Positions 36,516 to 46,789 of a DNA stretch of 64,000 nt are shown one piece after another. How positions within the stretch are numbered: position 1 is the first letter of the stretch; each line of letters starts with the position of its first letter. The DNA is taken from positions 4,960,001 through 5,024,000 of the forward strand of contig JBANAY010000004.1 in the NCBI GenBank assembly GCA_037952775.1. Reading direction: 5' to 3'. Below the pieces are notes generated by a model, which was not told the DNA's origin, did no database searches, and saw only the letters and a list, made by a program, of their open reading frames with translations. Source of the DNA: Clonostachys chloroleuca (Eukaryota; Ascomycota; Sordariomycetes; Hypocreales; Bionectriaceae). The translations under genes were made by a program, and so were the position numbers.

Positions 36516-38564
36516 CTAAATCAGAACATCCTCGTTCAGCAACGCCGCGCGGTCGTTGAATGCCTTCCGAAGGTGCATTTCGTGTCGATATGCATCCTCC
36601 ATCTGTCCCTTCAACGTCTCGTGACTGATCGCTCTGAACTCGGAGTGAACGCTCGTCTCAATAGTTGTCACTTGATCCGAAGTCGACTGATCCGGCGCTA
36701 CCTTATCCAAGACTTGCTGTATCTTGTCCAGGTCGCCTTTGTTGACGAAGAAAACGCAACGCTTATCACCCAAGCTTTCACGCTTCAAGTCTTCAATCGC
36801 CTCGCGACCTGGTGCCTCAGGAGTGAGGCGACCCAACTCCAGCATAAATTCGGCCTCCTGGGACGGGGAAAAATCAGGCTCATCGGATTCGAAGACCTCA
36901 TGGATGATGCCCAGTCTCTGATGCACAGTGATACCGCTGTACATGACGAATCGGTGGAAGCCATCATTGTCTGTGGATTTAGCAACAGCACCTAGCATGT
37001 CTTCCTGCAATGTTGCGATCAAAGGGCACTCGATATCCGACGCTGTCACGAGGTTGGAAATGTCCCACGCACAGGCGAAAGGGTAACGGCAAGCGATGGC
37101 AAACTGCAGTACCAGTCGAAAGAATGCACCATCCGGACGACAGGCGAAAAAAGGGTGCAGAATAATGTTGGCCAGTTGGTGGACGAACTCGAGAGGCCAT
37201 AGAGCCTCGTGGGTTATCTCCCCCATCTCGACCTGGTCATTCACATTTTTGCACGAGAATCCATGGTGAGCCGAGAGAAGCCAGTAAGGGGTTTCTTGGT
37301 AAACCAAGATGGCAATGTTCCAAAGATTGAGTGTTGACTCAGTCATCATGTCTCCCATGTCGTCCATCGACCTTGTCAGCTCAATCATTGCGGATACAAT
37401 GCCACGATCGCTGTCGTACTGGGCCTGCTTCTCTCTAGTTAGCTCTGCAGGAAACCACGGGCGAGTAATTTGAGCAAGCTGAAAAGACTGAACCGGAGGC
37501 TTTGCTGAGAGTATGTCGACTGCAATCTTGAAATTTGTCCTGTATCCTGGCAACTGGGGCCCTTCTCTCGCCGTGTCGGTGATGCTCTGGTTCTGAAGCT
37601 TGTCTCTGAGAGCAGAGATAGAGAACTGTGGGTTCATCTGCCGCGAGGTATCTTGTCTGGTAAGCCGGAATGCGTTTCGAGAGCTTGCTTTGGAAGGAAT
37701 CAATTCAAAGTCTTTGTTACTGCTGTTGTTTCTGCAACGATCCGAGTCTTGCTGTATCATTGCATGTTGGTCACGAAGGGCATTTCGAGAACGTCCGTCG
37801 GACGAAATCGATCCAAAGCCTCTGTTATTACCATGATGTCTGGAACGATCTGAGCCTTCCTGGATCATTGCCTGCTGATCCCGCGATACGAGGCCACAAC
37901 GGGCTAGCGAAGGTCGGACTTGCGCCATTACCCGCCCTTCGCATTCTTTCATCATTCGCTTGTGAAGATCCATCTGGGCGCGTCGAGCCTGCATCATGGT
38001 TCTGTCCTCGGACTCTTGTATCATTCTCTTGAAAATGTCGGTCTGAGTTTCGATGAGCCGTGGCATGAGTCTCTCTTTGAACCAATAAATCATGTGCTCA
38101 TTGTTTTCTTCAACTAGTTTCTTGGTTCTTTCCTCGTATTCTTCGAGCATCTTCTTGATAACCTCCGTTTGGGTTTCCATTTCGAAGCCACTGTCCAAAC
38201 TCGGTGGACCATCTTGACTATCTGATTGAGCCCCAGATGCGACACGCTGTCGATAATTCATCTTCCTAATCCGTCGTTCTGGATCTGGTACCGGCCGGGA
38301 ATTCGAAGCAGCTTGGTCATCACGTTGCCGGGCAGGAGTTTCAGACTGAGCCTGCATATCGTGATGGTGCTGTCTGCCGCTGCCACGGCGAGTTGTGGCC
38401 CGACCTCTGGACGACCCACGCTGGCCGCGAGAGGCCCCTCGCCTGTGATTCTGGCCTCGAACCTGTTCCTGGCGGTAAGGGCCATCGCTTCGGTGCAGGT
38501 CCTCGACTTCGCCCTGGCTCTGGAGTATACCAGCCAGCCGATCTCGAGGATTGCCTCTAGACAT
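36516..38564 (-). CDS. Group B island protein, 682 aa, unrecognised family
   Basis: Single-exon frame starting at the ATG at 38564; I do not recognise it. Residues 1-100 are Arg/Gly/Gln-rich (RGQRGSSRGRATTRRGSGR), RNA-binding-like and disordered. Residues about 125-220 form charged helices with repeated Q-T/M-D-x-x-K-R-M-x-x-E-x-E-x-R units, probably a coiled coil. Residues about 225-300 hold two copies of a roughly 38-aa repeat beginning RDQ-[QH]-AMIQ. The C-terminal part (about 350-680) looks globular and contains LHPFFACRP and LVLQFAIACR. The same block occurs in the gene at 40091 (LHPMFAQRP, FVLQFTSICR) with identical spacing, so the two are paralogues. The final 200 residues also align loosely (SDEPDFSPSQEAEF and after). 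Possible nuclear or RNA-associated role is only an inference from the RG-rich start. Confidence 0.72.
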   Translation of the reverse strand: MSRGNPRDRLAGILQSQGEVEDLHRSDGPYRQEQVRGQNHRRGASRGQRGSSRGRATTRRGSGRQHHHDMQAQSETPARQRDDQAASNSRPVPDPERRIRKMNYRQRVASGAQSDSQDGPPSLDSGFEMETQTEVIKKMLEEYEERTKKLVEENNEHMIYWFKERLMPRLIETQTDIFKRMIQESEDRTMMQARRAQMDLHKRMMKECEGRVMAQVRPSLARCGLVSRDQQAMIQEGSDRSRHHGNNRGFGSISSDGRSRNALRDQHAMIQQDSDRCRNNSSNKDFELIPSKASSRNAFRLTRQDTSRQMNPQFSISALRDKLQNQSITDTAREGPQLPGYRTNFKIAVDILSAKPPVQSFQLAQITRPWFPAELTREKQAQYDSDRGIVSAMIELTRSMDDMGDMMTESTLNLWNIAILVYQETPYWLLSAHHGFSCKNVNDQVEMGEITHEALWPLEFVHQLANIILHPFFACRPDGAFFRLVLQFAIACRYPFACAWDISNLVTASDIECPLIATLQEDMLGAVAKSTDNDGFHRFVMYSGITVHQRLGIIHEVFESDEPDFSPSQEAEFMLELGRLTPEAPGREAIEDLKRESLGDKRCVFFVNKGDLDKIQQVLDKVAPDQSTSDQVTTIETSVHSEFRAISHETLKGQMEDAYRHEMHLRKAFNDRAALLNEDVLI

Positions 38565-39129
38565 ACCTCTTGATTTCTGCCCTCGGCTGTGATTAGCAAT
38601 TAAGTGTAATTTACAAGCAAATCACGAAGACCGAAAGGTTTCTCGAGAAGGCGAGCTGTCCTTGCTGGTGGCGATGTTGGGAAAATGATCGAAGGACTGG
38701 AGGCAGACGAGGAAAATCGTACTGATCCGAGGAGCGACAGGAAAACAAACTGAGCAGAAAGTGAGAGAGCAAGTTTTTGGAGGGAGATAGCGCGGCACGA
38801 CAACGTGAGAGGTACTGACCGACAAGACTTTCTTGCTACTGAACAGTCTGTTTCGTCTTCCTTGGTCCATATTCCCACGCAACAGACAAGCGTTGTCTCT
38901 ATATCTGAGGTAGATGAATCGATTACGAATATGAGCTGTTTTACACGATATTCTTTTATTTTTCCCTAACAGCACTGTGCAAGGCGGCGGCCCCTTTCCA
39001 GCCCTTGCGAGATCGGCTTTTTGCCTTAAGTAGAACCTCTCCCCCATAAAAGTTCTCACAAGTGTTTGTGTTGGCCCGGATTGTTTACCATTCTTAACTC
39101 ACATAGAGAGCAAACCTCAGCCCTCTTGA
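38565..39129. other. Intergenic, promoter side of the group B gene
   Basis: About 0.6 kb upstream of the minus-strand 682-aa gene. No coding signature or repeat seen. Confidence 0.45.
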
Positions 39130-39300
39130 GTGCATTTTATTCAAACAAGTTCCATTGGAGGAGATTGAAATTGAAGGAAATTGACACTTTGTTTGGAGGA
39201 GCTTCTTATGCTGAGAAAGGCGCAAATATGCAGAGCGGTCTTTTAGTTGCAGACGACAAGACAGATCTCAAGGACAAGTACAGAGCTTCGTCAGGTGAAT
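39130..39300 (+). pseudogene. Relic of an MFS sugar transporter C-terminus
   Basis: The frame reads FKQVPLEEI and, after a small out-of-frame duplication (GAAATTGAAGGAAATTGA-type), EIDTLFGGASYAEKGANM. This matches the tail of the intact transporter at 32695-34395 (KQIPLEEIDTLFGGASHATEG). Only the last cytosolic tail survives and the membrane helices are absent, so it is a fragment. It is on the opposite strand to the intact gene, 5 kb away, and divergent enough to come from another family member. Confidence 0.7.
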
Positions 39301-39449
39301 ACTTTTGTGTGCCTTGCTACTGTAAGCCAAAGACGCTCCAGACAGGATCGACGTGAAATCCCCGTGGCACATTGCACCGATCCGAGGATTGGGTCTGAGG
39401 AAATGCAGTCTCCCCGTACGCCACTGAAAAGTAGAATGGGGACCGGGGT

Positions 39450-39910
39450 TACATCGATGGGCGTCGGAAAGATCCCGCTACTCGCAGATGCTTCTCATGC
39501 TTCCGATATTGCAAGGACAAGGGACACGATCGTACTAAAAATTCAATCCAATAACTGTACGCAAGGGCTTATTTGGTAGTAAACATTGCGAGAATTGTCC
39601 AGAATCCCAAACCCCAGATAGCAGCAAAGCTAATTGGGGAAACCTTGGTGGGAAATTCCTTTGCAGCAAGTATTAAATTTTCATTACCGCCACGGGGAGC
39701 ATCGTGTCATGTCAAACCTAGACAAGTTCAGCAGAAAGATGCCCGTGAATCGCAAGTGATGTATTTGTGGCCGTACAAATGCAGACTTGAAGAGTTAGAA
39801 GGCTTTTCTATTCGAGGAAGGCTATCATAAAGGCGAAAGTCACGTTCGTTGCACAAGATGCAACCGTCATTTCACGTCAAACCTGCATAAAAATCGATTC
39901 ATTGGCCAAA
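39450..39910 (+). pseudogene. Possible relic of a small Cys-rich zinc-finger-like gene
   Basis: Successive short frames encode RRCFSCFRYCKDKGHD (about 39460-39530), CICGRTNADLKS (about 39765) and RCTRCNRHFTSNLHKNR (about 39848-39900), separated by stops and frame changes. A second weaker RVMSNLDKFSRK copy at about 39700 resembles HFTSNLHK. The paired C-x2-C motifs suggest a decayed zinc-binding gene. The family is not recognised and the call is tentative. Confidence 0.28.
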
Positions 39911-40090
39911 AAAGGCTGGTGCTAGGCAGACATCACCTCATCCTCACCCTTCTCACTCTATGCTCACCTTGGAATAGCAACTTACATATCAACAATCGAG
40001 AACTTAGCTGCGCTGCTAACTTTACATCATCATCAGAATCAAAATCTGTATCCGAATCATTACCACCATCAGAGTTCATCACTCAACCAA

Positions 40091-41424
40091 ATGGACGCCG
40101 AAGGACGCGAACGGGTTATAGCCCAGGCTAGAGAAGTGATGAGATATGTGTGTGCAGCTCGTCCTAAGCTGGAGCAGCATGAATTGGCATCTATATCCCG
40201 TCCGGACAGAGGAGAAGGATGGACCACCGAGCAAGAGGAGTGGGCAGCAAGCGATATGGGCGTATGCGAGGATGTCGGACGTTTCCAGCTTGAGCTGGAG
40301 CAAATGTCCAAGAGCCACCTTGAGAAGCTTGTCAAGGTCTCGAAGGTGTGCATGCGGATCTTCCGCATGACACCGATCGAGTTACTGTCCCCAAGATTCG
40401 GGCTCGCTTACTGCAAGGGGAGGCCTGGGGATGGGCGTTCCTCTGGCACAGCATCTGCTGCGACCCAGCATCCATCCCTGATCCCACAAATCTTCCTCGA
40501 CAAGCTATACATGATGCTTTTGCATCCAATGTTTGCCCAGAGACCGACACCTTACTTTTTGGTGTTTGTCCTACAGTTCACGTCAATCTGCCGCACCAAA
40601 GACCAGCGGTACTGGCAGCTGCCCGAGCTGGAGAATTTCCGTGGCGATGTCCACATCAACGCGATGCGTGAACACTTGAGATCGGCTCCAATCAACAGCC
40701 AGGGCGAGCTCGGATTCCATCCATCCCATGTGCTGCGGGAGGTATGTGCCGGGGCACCTGCTTCAATCTCTGCGGAGACCAGCCTGCTCTTACATATCAC
40801 CGACGTTGCACTCCAAGGTAAAGCTACAGGCGAACTGGCAGCTGTCGATGAACACGGAGCAACGCAGTACAGCGTTTATCTGGCTGATATTGAAAATATC
40901 TGCGCAGCACTCTCTCTTGTTAGTCCTCCTCAAGTCGGTGTCAAGGAAGCGGCCACTATCTGGCAACGGATACATCCGGGGGGAGCCATACAGGTTACCC
41001 CTCTGTTGCGACCATTATCAACGATATCACGGAATCATACAAGCACCAGATAACTCGACAGCTTCTCCAACGCCACTTTAGCACCAAAAGGATGCCCCTG
41101 GATATTAGCACTAGAGCCCCGTCATCGGCACGGAACAAGAGCACCGCCTCTGATCTGAACAGCCGACCGTGTAGCAACGTGCTGTCCCAGCCAAGTGAGA
41201 CACCATCACTACCTGAAAGATCCCATCCCTCGAATGGCATGTCGGCTGATACATCCGGTTTTGCACCGATCGCTATACCCGAGGCCAACAATTCTCCATC
41301 AGACATCGCCCCGTCTGACCTCACCGGTTCAAATGACGACCTAGACGGATCAGGATATCAAAAATCTTGGTTTCCTCCGGCCGGGTGGACCGAATCACCC
41401 ACTGACTCTTGGCCGACGATCTAG
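40091..41424 (+). CDS. Group B island protein, second copy, with apparent frameshift
   Basis: The frame from the ATG at 40091 ends at 41053 (320 aa) as written. Downstream, a second frame (to 41424) is coding-like and continues with YPSVATIINDITESYKHQ, which fits the position of VTTIETSVHSEF in the 682-aa paralogue. One extra G in the six-G run at about 40978-40983 would join them into about 444 aa. Shared with the 36516 gene: F-[LV]-[DH]-[KQ]-L-x3-[IL]-LHP-[MF]-FA-x-RP and VLQF-x3-CR. It lacks the RG-rich, coiled-coil N-terminus of that copy and begins directly with a helical segment (MDAEGRERVIAQAREVMRY). The C-terminal 110 residues are Ser/Pro-rich and disordered. Function unknown; no membrane segment or signal peptide. 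Confidence 0.68.
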
Positions 41425-42135
41425 ATCAGTTCAGGGTGACTCTCGGCCGGGTCAGAGGTGTGCTGGTCAAGCAGGAGCAAAGGAGGAGCGGTATTCATTT
41501 TGGCCGGCATGTATGCACGTTGTAACTAGAGGAAACTCTAAGTTATAGATAGACAATTGTACGATGTATCTAATATAATCTTGTGTAAGACGATTATGCA
41601 AACTTGTGATAAAACCAAGGGTGCGATCTTTTATCTACCTAGTATTGAACGGCAGCGGCGCCCTTCGTCCGCCACGCAATTCGCCTTACGGCTGATAAAG
41701 GTAAGTTAAATTAAAGATAATCAGAACCGCTGTCTTTGCTAAAAATTTCTAGTAAACAGAGAGAAGGCATGTCCTTGCCGCTGAGTGCCTTGAGGTTTGC
41801 ATTGGTAGAAAAGTAAATATCACTAGGTGGGTGGTATGTTTTCAAAGACATGATCGATTCAATATGCAGCCAGCTGGTTGTTCACTTATACCTACCTAGT
41901 CAGTTAAGTAGAGGCCCTTGGCTATCATGGTTAAGGTAATTAGGGAGCTTGGTTGAGGCCATTATCTGTTCCCATAGATGCCTTGGTTAACGGGACAAAG
42001 TAATCATGCACAAAACGATTAGAACCCTCCTCACTTTTCCCTCACTTTCCCATTTCCACTCCCACTTCCACACAAACACACGCACACTCACGCACTCACT
42101 CACGAACATAGCGATACGCGCTACATCGAGGAACA
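41425..42135. other. Intergenic, AT-rich, no gene
   Basis: About 0.7 kb. The last 100 nt before 42136 are C/A/T-rich (CACA and CTCA runs), resembling a fungal transcription start region. Nothing else is evident. Confidence 0.5.
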
Positions 42136-43805
42136 ATGAGCGTGGAGAAAAAGCCACGCGTACCATGTATGATGGTAGAGTCCCTTCGGGGACCCAACTA
42201 TGCATTTCAGAGGGAATTACCTGACGTGACCGACGTGATCGCGCGACGCAGTTACATGGACACGTTTATCCGCCATATGATGCCGATCACCAACAACCAG
42301 ATAAGGGATTATCGGATACATATGACACTTCTGTATCTTCGAACCCTCATCAGGCGCCGCTTCCGGTGGGTAGCAGAAGACTGGTTGAGCTGCATGATCG
42401 ACCTGTATACATGGAGCGCCATTTGTAAGTGCTATCCACAAACCTCACTCTACCGAAAATAAACTAACATCTCCCACCAATTGACGCACATCCGCTTATG
42501 AAGGTGTGCCCAGAATTCCCATGGGAGCTCATAACCCATGATAGGTCATCGGCTCCATCGCGGATGTACAAGGACTTCAGGGGATTCCACTGTTTGGGCA
42601 ATGACCCGTGTCAAGACTTGAAGGACAGCGAGGTGGCCGATAGGGAGCTGGACTTGGCGTTGGGAGGTGACATAGATGAGCACCGAGACGAGCTCCTGAA
42701 GAATTGGAAGTCCAAGTTCGAGGCATTTGGTGAGGATCCAGTTGAGCTCGCACGGCCCAGCTTGAACCTGGAAGCTTCTGTATTCCGTCCTGACGAGACG
42801 CACTCCATGTCTGCGCCATCTGGCAGCACGGCATTGGTCCACAATGCCCCTGGGGCTGGATACACTGGCCAACAAGGAGACATAAGCGGACGGCTAATAG
42901 CTGATACGCAGGGCGGTACAAGCCCCGGTGCACAGCAGAGCAGCTGCCCAAGCGTCAACCTAGAGGTAATTCAACCTGCTCTGGCCAACTTCTGGGAGGA
43001 AATACGGGAGTATGAGAGCTGGCAATCGTTGGCATCGGGAATGATCGTGTCCCCCTGGGAGATCAAACTTCCTCACGAGAGAGTCACGAGTATGCTCCTC
43101 CCAAATCACAAGACCATAGAGACAGAGGGAGAGGAGGGAATCATGGTCCACGTCGTTAGGCGAGGCATGGGCGGCCACACTTTGACGTTGGCCATTGAAA
43201 TCTCCCATTGCGCGAACACCCACTTCTCTCCTGTCCAAGAGGAGCTCGTCAGAGGTCTGTGGAAGTGTATTCTGCGGTGGATCATCACTATCGCGGAAGG
43301 CGCTATGATCAAGTGGGAAAATTGGAGGTTTCTATGGAAACATAAACTCTACCATCCGATGAAAGAATGGGTGAATGGTAAAGATACATGGGATGAATTC
43401 TGCTACGCAATGGATACGATCCACCGGGACGTCGCTCAGAGAGGCAGGGAGAACAACCTGTCCATGCCCCAGGCGTTTCAGCAGTATGAGGATACTCTGG
43501 TTGTTGCAGGGCATACGATGGAGCAGATAAACCGTCGACTGCAAGAAGTGATCTCATCGTCGATCCCGCCAAATTATAAAGATTCGGATGTATTAACACT
43601 GATTGAGAAACTCCGTTCTGTTGGGATAGACCTTTTCACTGGAGCCCCACTGGAGGCACATGATGATTTCTTCATGTTTGCCATGTCCACCATTTATATC
43701 TTTGCTCAAATGAATTTAGAGAGGGAGGGTGACGGGACAAGGAAGTTCTCAGTAGCCAGAATGATCTATGCCGGAATCCTTTCATTTGCCGACTTGGGCA
43801 AGTAG
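42136..43805 (+). CDS. Group A island protein, copy 1 (Trp-rich C-terminal domain)
   Basis: I do not recognise the family. Exon 1 (42136-42424) encodes the N-terminal module with RRSYMDTFIRHMMP and ends W-S-A-I-[C] at a T|GTAAGT donor, the same place and phase as in the copies at 47788 and 60726. Exon 2 is within the frame 42498-43805 and begins EFPWELI, matching FPWKIP in the 60726 gene. A Ser/Gly-rich linker follows, then the shared domain: WKCILRW, GAMIKWENWRFLW and LYHPMKEW (43254-43365), SMPQAFQQYEDTL (43463-43501) and a final hydrophobic helix (FFMFAMSTIYIFAQMN). The joint is imperfect: the AAG acceptor at 42503 breaks frame, and the CAG at 42513 keeps frame but creates TAA. Alternatively exon 2 is translated alone from the ATG at 42498 (435 aa). 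No signal peptide or obvious membrane segment. Confidence 0.65.
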
Positions 43806-45234
43806 GCAGCAGTGCCTTGTGGTAGTGCATAGTCTCGGAGGAAATTATGTGAAGTGACTGGGAATATGTAGTATTTCATAGGTATACCTTTGTTTTGTGT
43901 GCGACCAGATCGAGCGGTCGGCTGTCACTCTTTTTCCTACTGGGTTTTTTAACGAGGGCAGCGGTCTTAACCCACCGAAATGTAAATCATTTGTATCATT
44001 ATTTGTATCATTATTTAGCTTACCTCTTTGTTATGGGGAAGGTGTAATACATGCAGCTCACGCCCATTTTCGGGTTAACGAAGACTTCCCGTCTCGATCA
44101 GCAATAATCGTCCATCAATTGATTTGCTGTTTTCTTACAGTTACACCCTGTTGGAAATAACGGTAGGTTCATGTTACACGAGCATGGAAAAGGAACAAGC
44201 CCCCACGAAACGAATTATTAAGTAGATGATCAGAACATAGTCAATCACCTAGCCTTTACTGCGGTTGATATTATCAATCAAAGAATACTAATAATATATT
44301 GGCATGTCCCTCACAGGACAAATGATCACAGTGAAGCTAACCTGCCCATCTACTACTGCCTATATACGTCAGGCTTTCAATAGTTTGGTGGCCATTACAT
44401 AGTTTAATGGGGCCATTACATAGCTCATCATAAAGGCCATACATAGTTCAGTAGGGCTATTGCATTTCTTAGAGGCCAGCACAAAAGTAATTAGTTTGAG
44501 GAGGTCCCCTTCAATGAATAATCAGTCAGATATAACATCTTTGCCGGGGTACGGTCAAAGCGAGGGGTCAAAGCTCCACTAACGCAACATTAACAAAATA
44601 AACAAACAGTGCGACATGGCTCCTTCTTCAACTCGGCGGACAAGCCGCACGCGTCAATGAAAGCGCGATGTATGCTCACCCGTAAATGCTGGCAAGCACC
44701 AGATTTAACGGGCCATACTTGAAGCCATTGAGGTATCAGAGGATAAGTGCTTTGCCGCACTTTGTGTTGCGGCGCGTGGCTCTCGATACCTTGACATGCT
44801 CCCATTTGAAACTTTTGGTTTGCTAGTAAGCCTCAAGTTTCAATAGTGTGTCCCTTAAGCGCAAGCCTCTACGAGCTCAGCTTGAACAGCCTGCCCATAT
44901 GAACCTCATCATTACGGCTTGGTCTGTCTCTTCTCGAAATTTTGTTTCTGATACGAAACCCAAAGAAGATTCTCGAACTTGGCCTAGGATCAATTCTCGA
45001 TCCAATTTCGACTACCAGCCAATGCGGGCATGACAACACCCGCTACAGAGGCGAATTCACTTATTCATAAAATGCAAGAATAGTTAGGATCAAGATATAT
45101 GCAATACAAAACCTCACTCCTTACATTTGCCTGGATCCTACTTAATGTAACCCTCTATACAGTAAGCCTCCCTTCCCCAGAAAAGTGCCATACACGCATA
45201 TTCCGACCCGCACATACTATTGACTCGGAAAATA
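43806..45234. other. Intergenic, AT-rich, with degenerate GGCCATTACATAG repeats
   Basis: About 1.4 kb without a supported gene. A direct duplication of TTTGTATCATTA occurs near 43990-44015. Confidence 0.5.
44387..44480. repeat. Degenerate ~22-nt tandem repeat (GGCCATTACATAG-type)
   Basis: Three to four decayed tandem units beginning GGCCATTACATAG, with about 22-nt spacing. The GGCCATT core and the period recall the minisatellite at 46.8-47.1 kb, suggesting a common origin. Confidence 0.6.
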
Positions 45235-46491
45235 TTATTGCTGGCGAAGGCAATCATCACTCCTTTCCGTGGCGACAGGGAAACAACTCAGAGGGTTCGG
45301 ATTATCGTCACCTGCTTGCTCCTGAGGCATACTTAAATCTAGCATGTCTGAATCCGGGTTTACGAGGTCAGCAAGCGCGCTGTGAATCTGGGGAGCTGGC
45401 GGGTTTGCCATGACAGGTGATGTGTTCACTGAAGTTTGCAGCACGTTCCCCGGGGCTTGGGTTGCGTTTGCGGACCTTTGTGTGTCAACCTGTATACCGG
45501 TGTTGTCCTTAGCCTGTGGAGGCGATGGAACGACAGAAGGTTGTCCATCCCTCGGATCGAATGTCCAGGGCGGGATCAACGTCTTTGTGTCGTCTTTGTT
45601 CTTGCGGGGATGTACCGCGTGCATTGCGACCCTAACTGCTCCTATGTCAGATTTTGACTGTAGATAACTTACGATGGCCTCCATATCTCGGAGCTTGGGG
45701 TCATTGATGACTAGATCCACTACCGGCTGGCCGGTCTCTGGATCCTGCTCGACTGAGACGATGTTGGTATGGGGGCCTCCGCCGGGATTGGAGTTGATCG
45801 ACGTCAGCGTCGATGTCCCGTCGCTATGCTGCTGTTCATATATGTGAATTTTGGGCACCTGCGTAGCCCTGAGAGGGAGCTGGGTGCCATCACTGAATGT
45901 AACCATGTTCGTGCCTGCAGGACTGGTAGATGGATCCCGCGACTGGGAGTTACCTGGCCTTCTGGGCTTTGGGGATCTTGATTGGTGTCGCCTGCGATAT
46001 GGCGACTGGTCTCTGCGTCGTGGTGGAGAACGGCGACGGTCAGACCGGCGATTGTCAGATCTACACCTCCCATCGCACCGATATGGCGCGCAAGAGCACG
46101 GCGGTGGTGGTGGGGGTGGTGGGGGAGGCATCGCGTACGGGCCGGGATAATACCCTTGTTGGCTCCATTGATAACATCCTTGTTGGCTCCATTGTAGTTG
46201 CGGGGTGTAACCGTACCATCCGTATGGATAGGAGCGATTTGCCCTCCAATACTCCGGGTCGGCGTGGCTTTGACGGTCTCCGTTGTAACGGTCCCTGTCA
46301 TAGTCCCTGGAGCGTGATCTGCCTCGGTTCATTGATCGAGAACGATCTCTTCGGGGCGATCGTGAACTCCTGCCGCTTCTGCGGCTACCACGGCGACTTT
46401 GATCGCTTCCTTGGCTTCGATTGCCATGGCGGTTGCCATTACCATTTCCATTACCATTGCCACTTGGCTGAGCACTGTTTCTTCCTGCCAT
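45235..46491 (-). CDS. RS-rich, proline-rich protein of the island, function unknown
   Basis: Frame of 418 aa from the ATG at 46491 (a GTG directly before it was not used). Residues 1-80 are Asn/Gly then Arg/Ser-rich (RRSGRSSRSPRRDRSRS and more), residues about 85-125 are Tyr/Gln/Trp-rich with a repeated QWSQQG-[CY]-Y unit, and a run of ten prolines and a CSCAPYRCDGRCRS patch follow, then a second RS/RRD segment (to about 190). The C-terminal half is less biased and includes VTFSDGTQLPLRATQVPKIH and PVVDLVINDPKLRDMEAI. RS and Tyr/Gly-rich tracts are typical of nuclear RNA-processing or condensate-forming proteins; any such role is inference. A GTAAGT donor-like site lies after DMEAI (about 45672), but no acceptor gives a normal intron in frame. 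No homology with groups A-C was seen. Confidence 0.65.
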   Translation of the reverse strand: MAGRNSAQPSGNGNGNGNGNRHGNRSQGSDQSRRGSRRSGRSSRSPRRDRSRSMNRGRSRSRDYDRDRYNGDRQSHADPEYWRANRSYPYGWYGYTPQLQWSQQGCYQWSQQGYYPGPYAMPPPPPPPPPPCSCAPYRCDGRCRSDNRRSDRRRSPPRRRDQSPYRRRHQSRSPKPRRPGNSQSRDPSTSPAGTNMVTFSDGTQLPLRATQVPKIHIYEQQHSDGTSTLTSINSNPGGGPHTNIVSVEQDPETGQPVVDLVINDPKLRDMEAIVSYLQSKSDIGAVRVAMHAVHPRKNKDDTKTLIPPWTFDPRDGQPSVVPSPPQAKDNTGIQVDTQRSANATQAPGNVLQTSVNTSPVMANPPAPQIHSALADLVNPDSDMLDLSMPQEQAGDDNPNPLSCFPVATERSDDCLRQQ

Positions 46492-46639
46492 CACGGATGA
46501 TGTTGCTGGTGCTGGTGCTGGTTGGTGCTGGTGTTGTTGTTGTTTGTGATGGTGCAGCTTCTGAAAAGGAATTAATTTTTGCGTGCCTCAAAACACAGGG
46601 AAACTTTGGTGGGGCCACTGTCAGGCGATTTACCCTAAG

Positions 46640-46765
46640 GCGGGAGCGATTAACTACTTGGAGTGATTAACTAGTGGGAGCGATTAACTAGATGGTGGGT
46701 GAGAGTGATGAACTACCTACCTACCTAGGTGGGAGTGATGGACTTATTTGGTCGGAGTGATGAAT
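46640..46765. repeat. Degenerate GATTAACTA repeat block
   Basis: Several copies of GGGAG[CT]GATTAACTA and GAGTGATGAACTA-like units directly beside the 22-nt minisatellite. They are decayed and of variable spacing. Confidence 0.6.
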
Positions 46766-46789
46766 TACTTCCGTAGGGCTGGTCAGGCT

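Noticed and set aside
45630..45675. Intron in the RS-rich gene
   Set aside because: The GTAAGT donor is good, but the nearest acceptors give 31-41 nt introns that are too short or break the frame.
45930..46670. 246-aa open frame on the plus strand
   Set aside because: Antisense to the RS-rich gene; open because of the biased codon pattern there.
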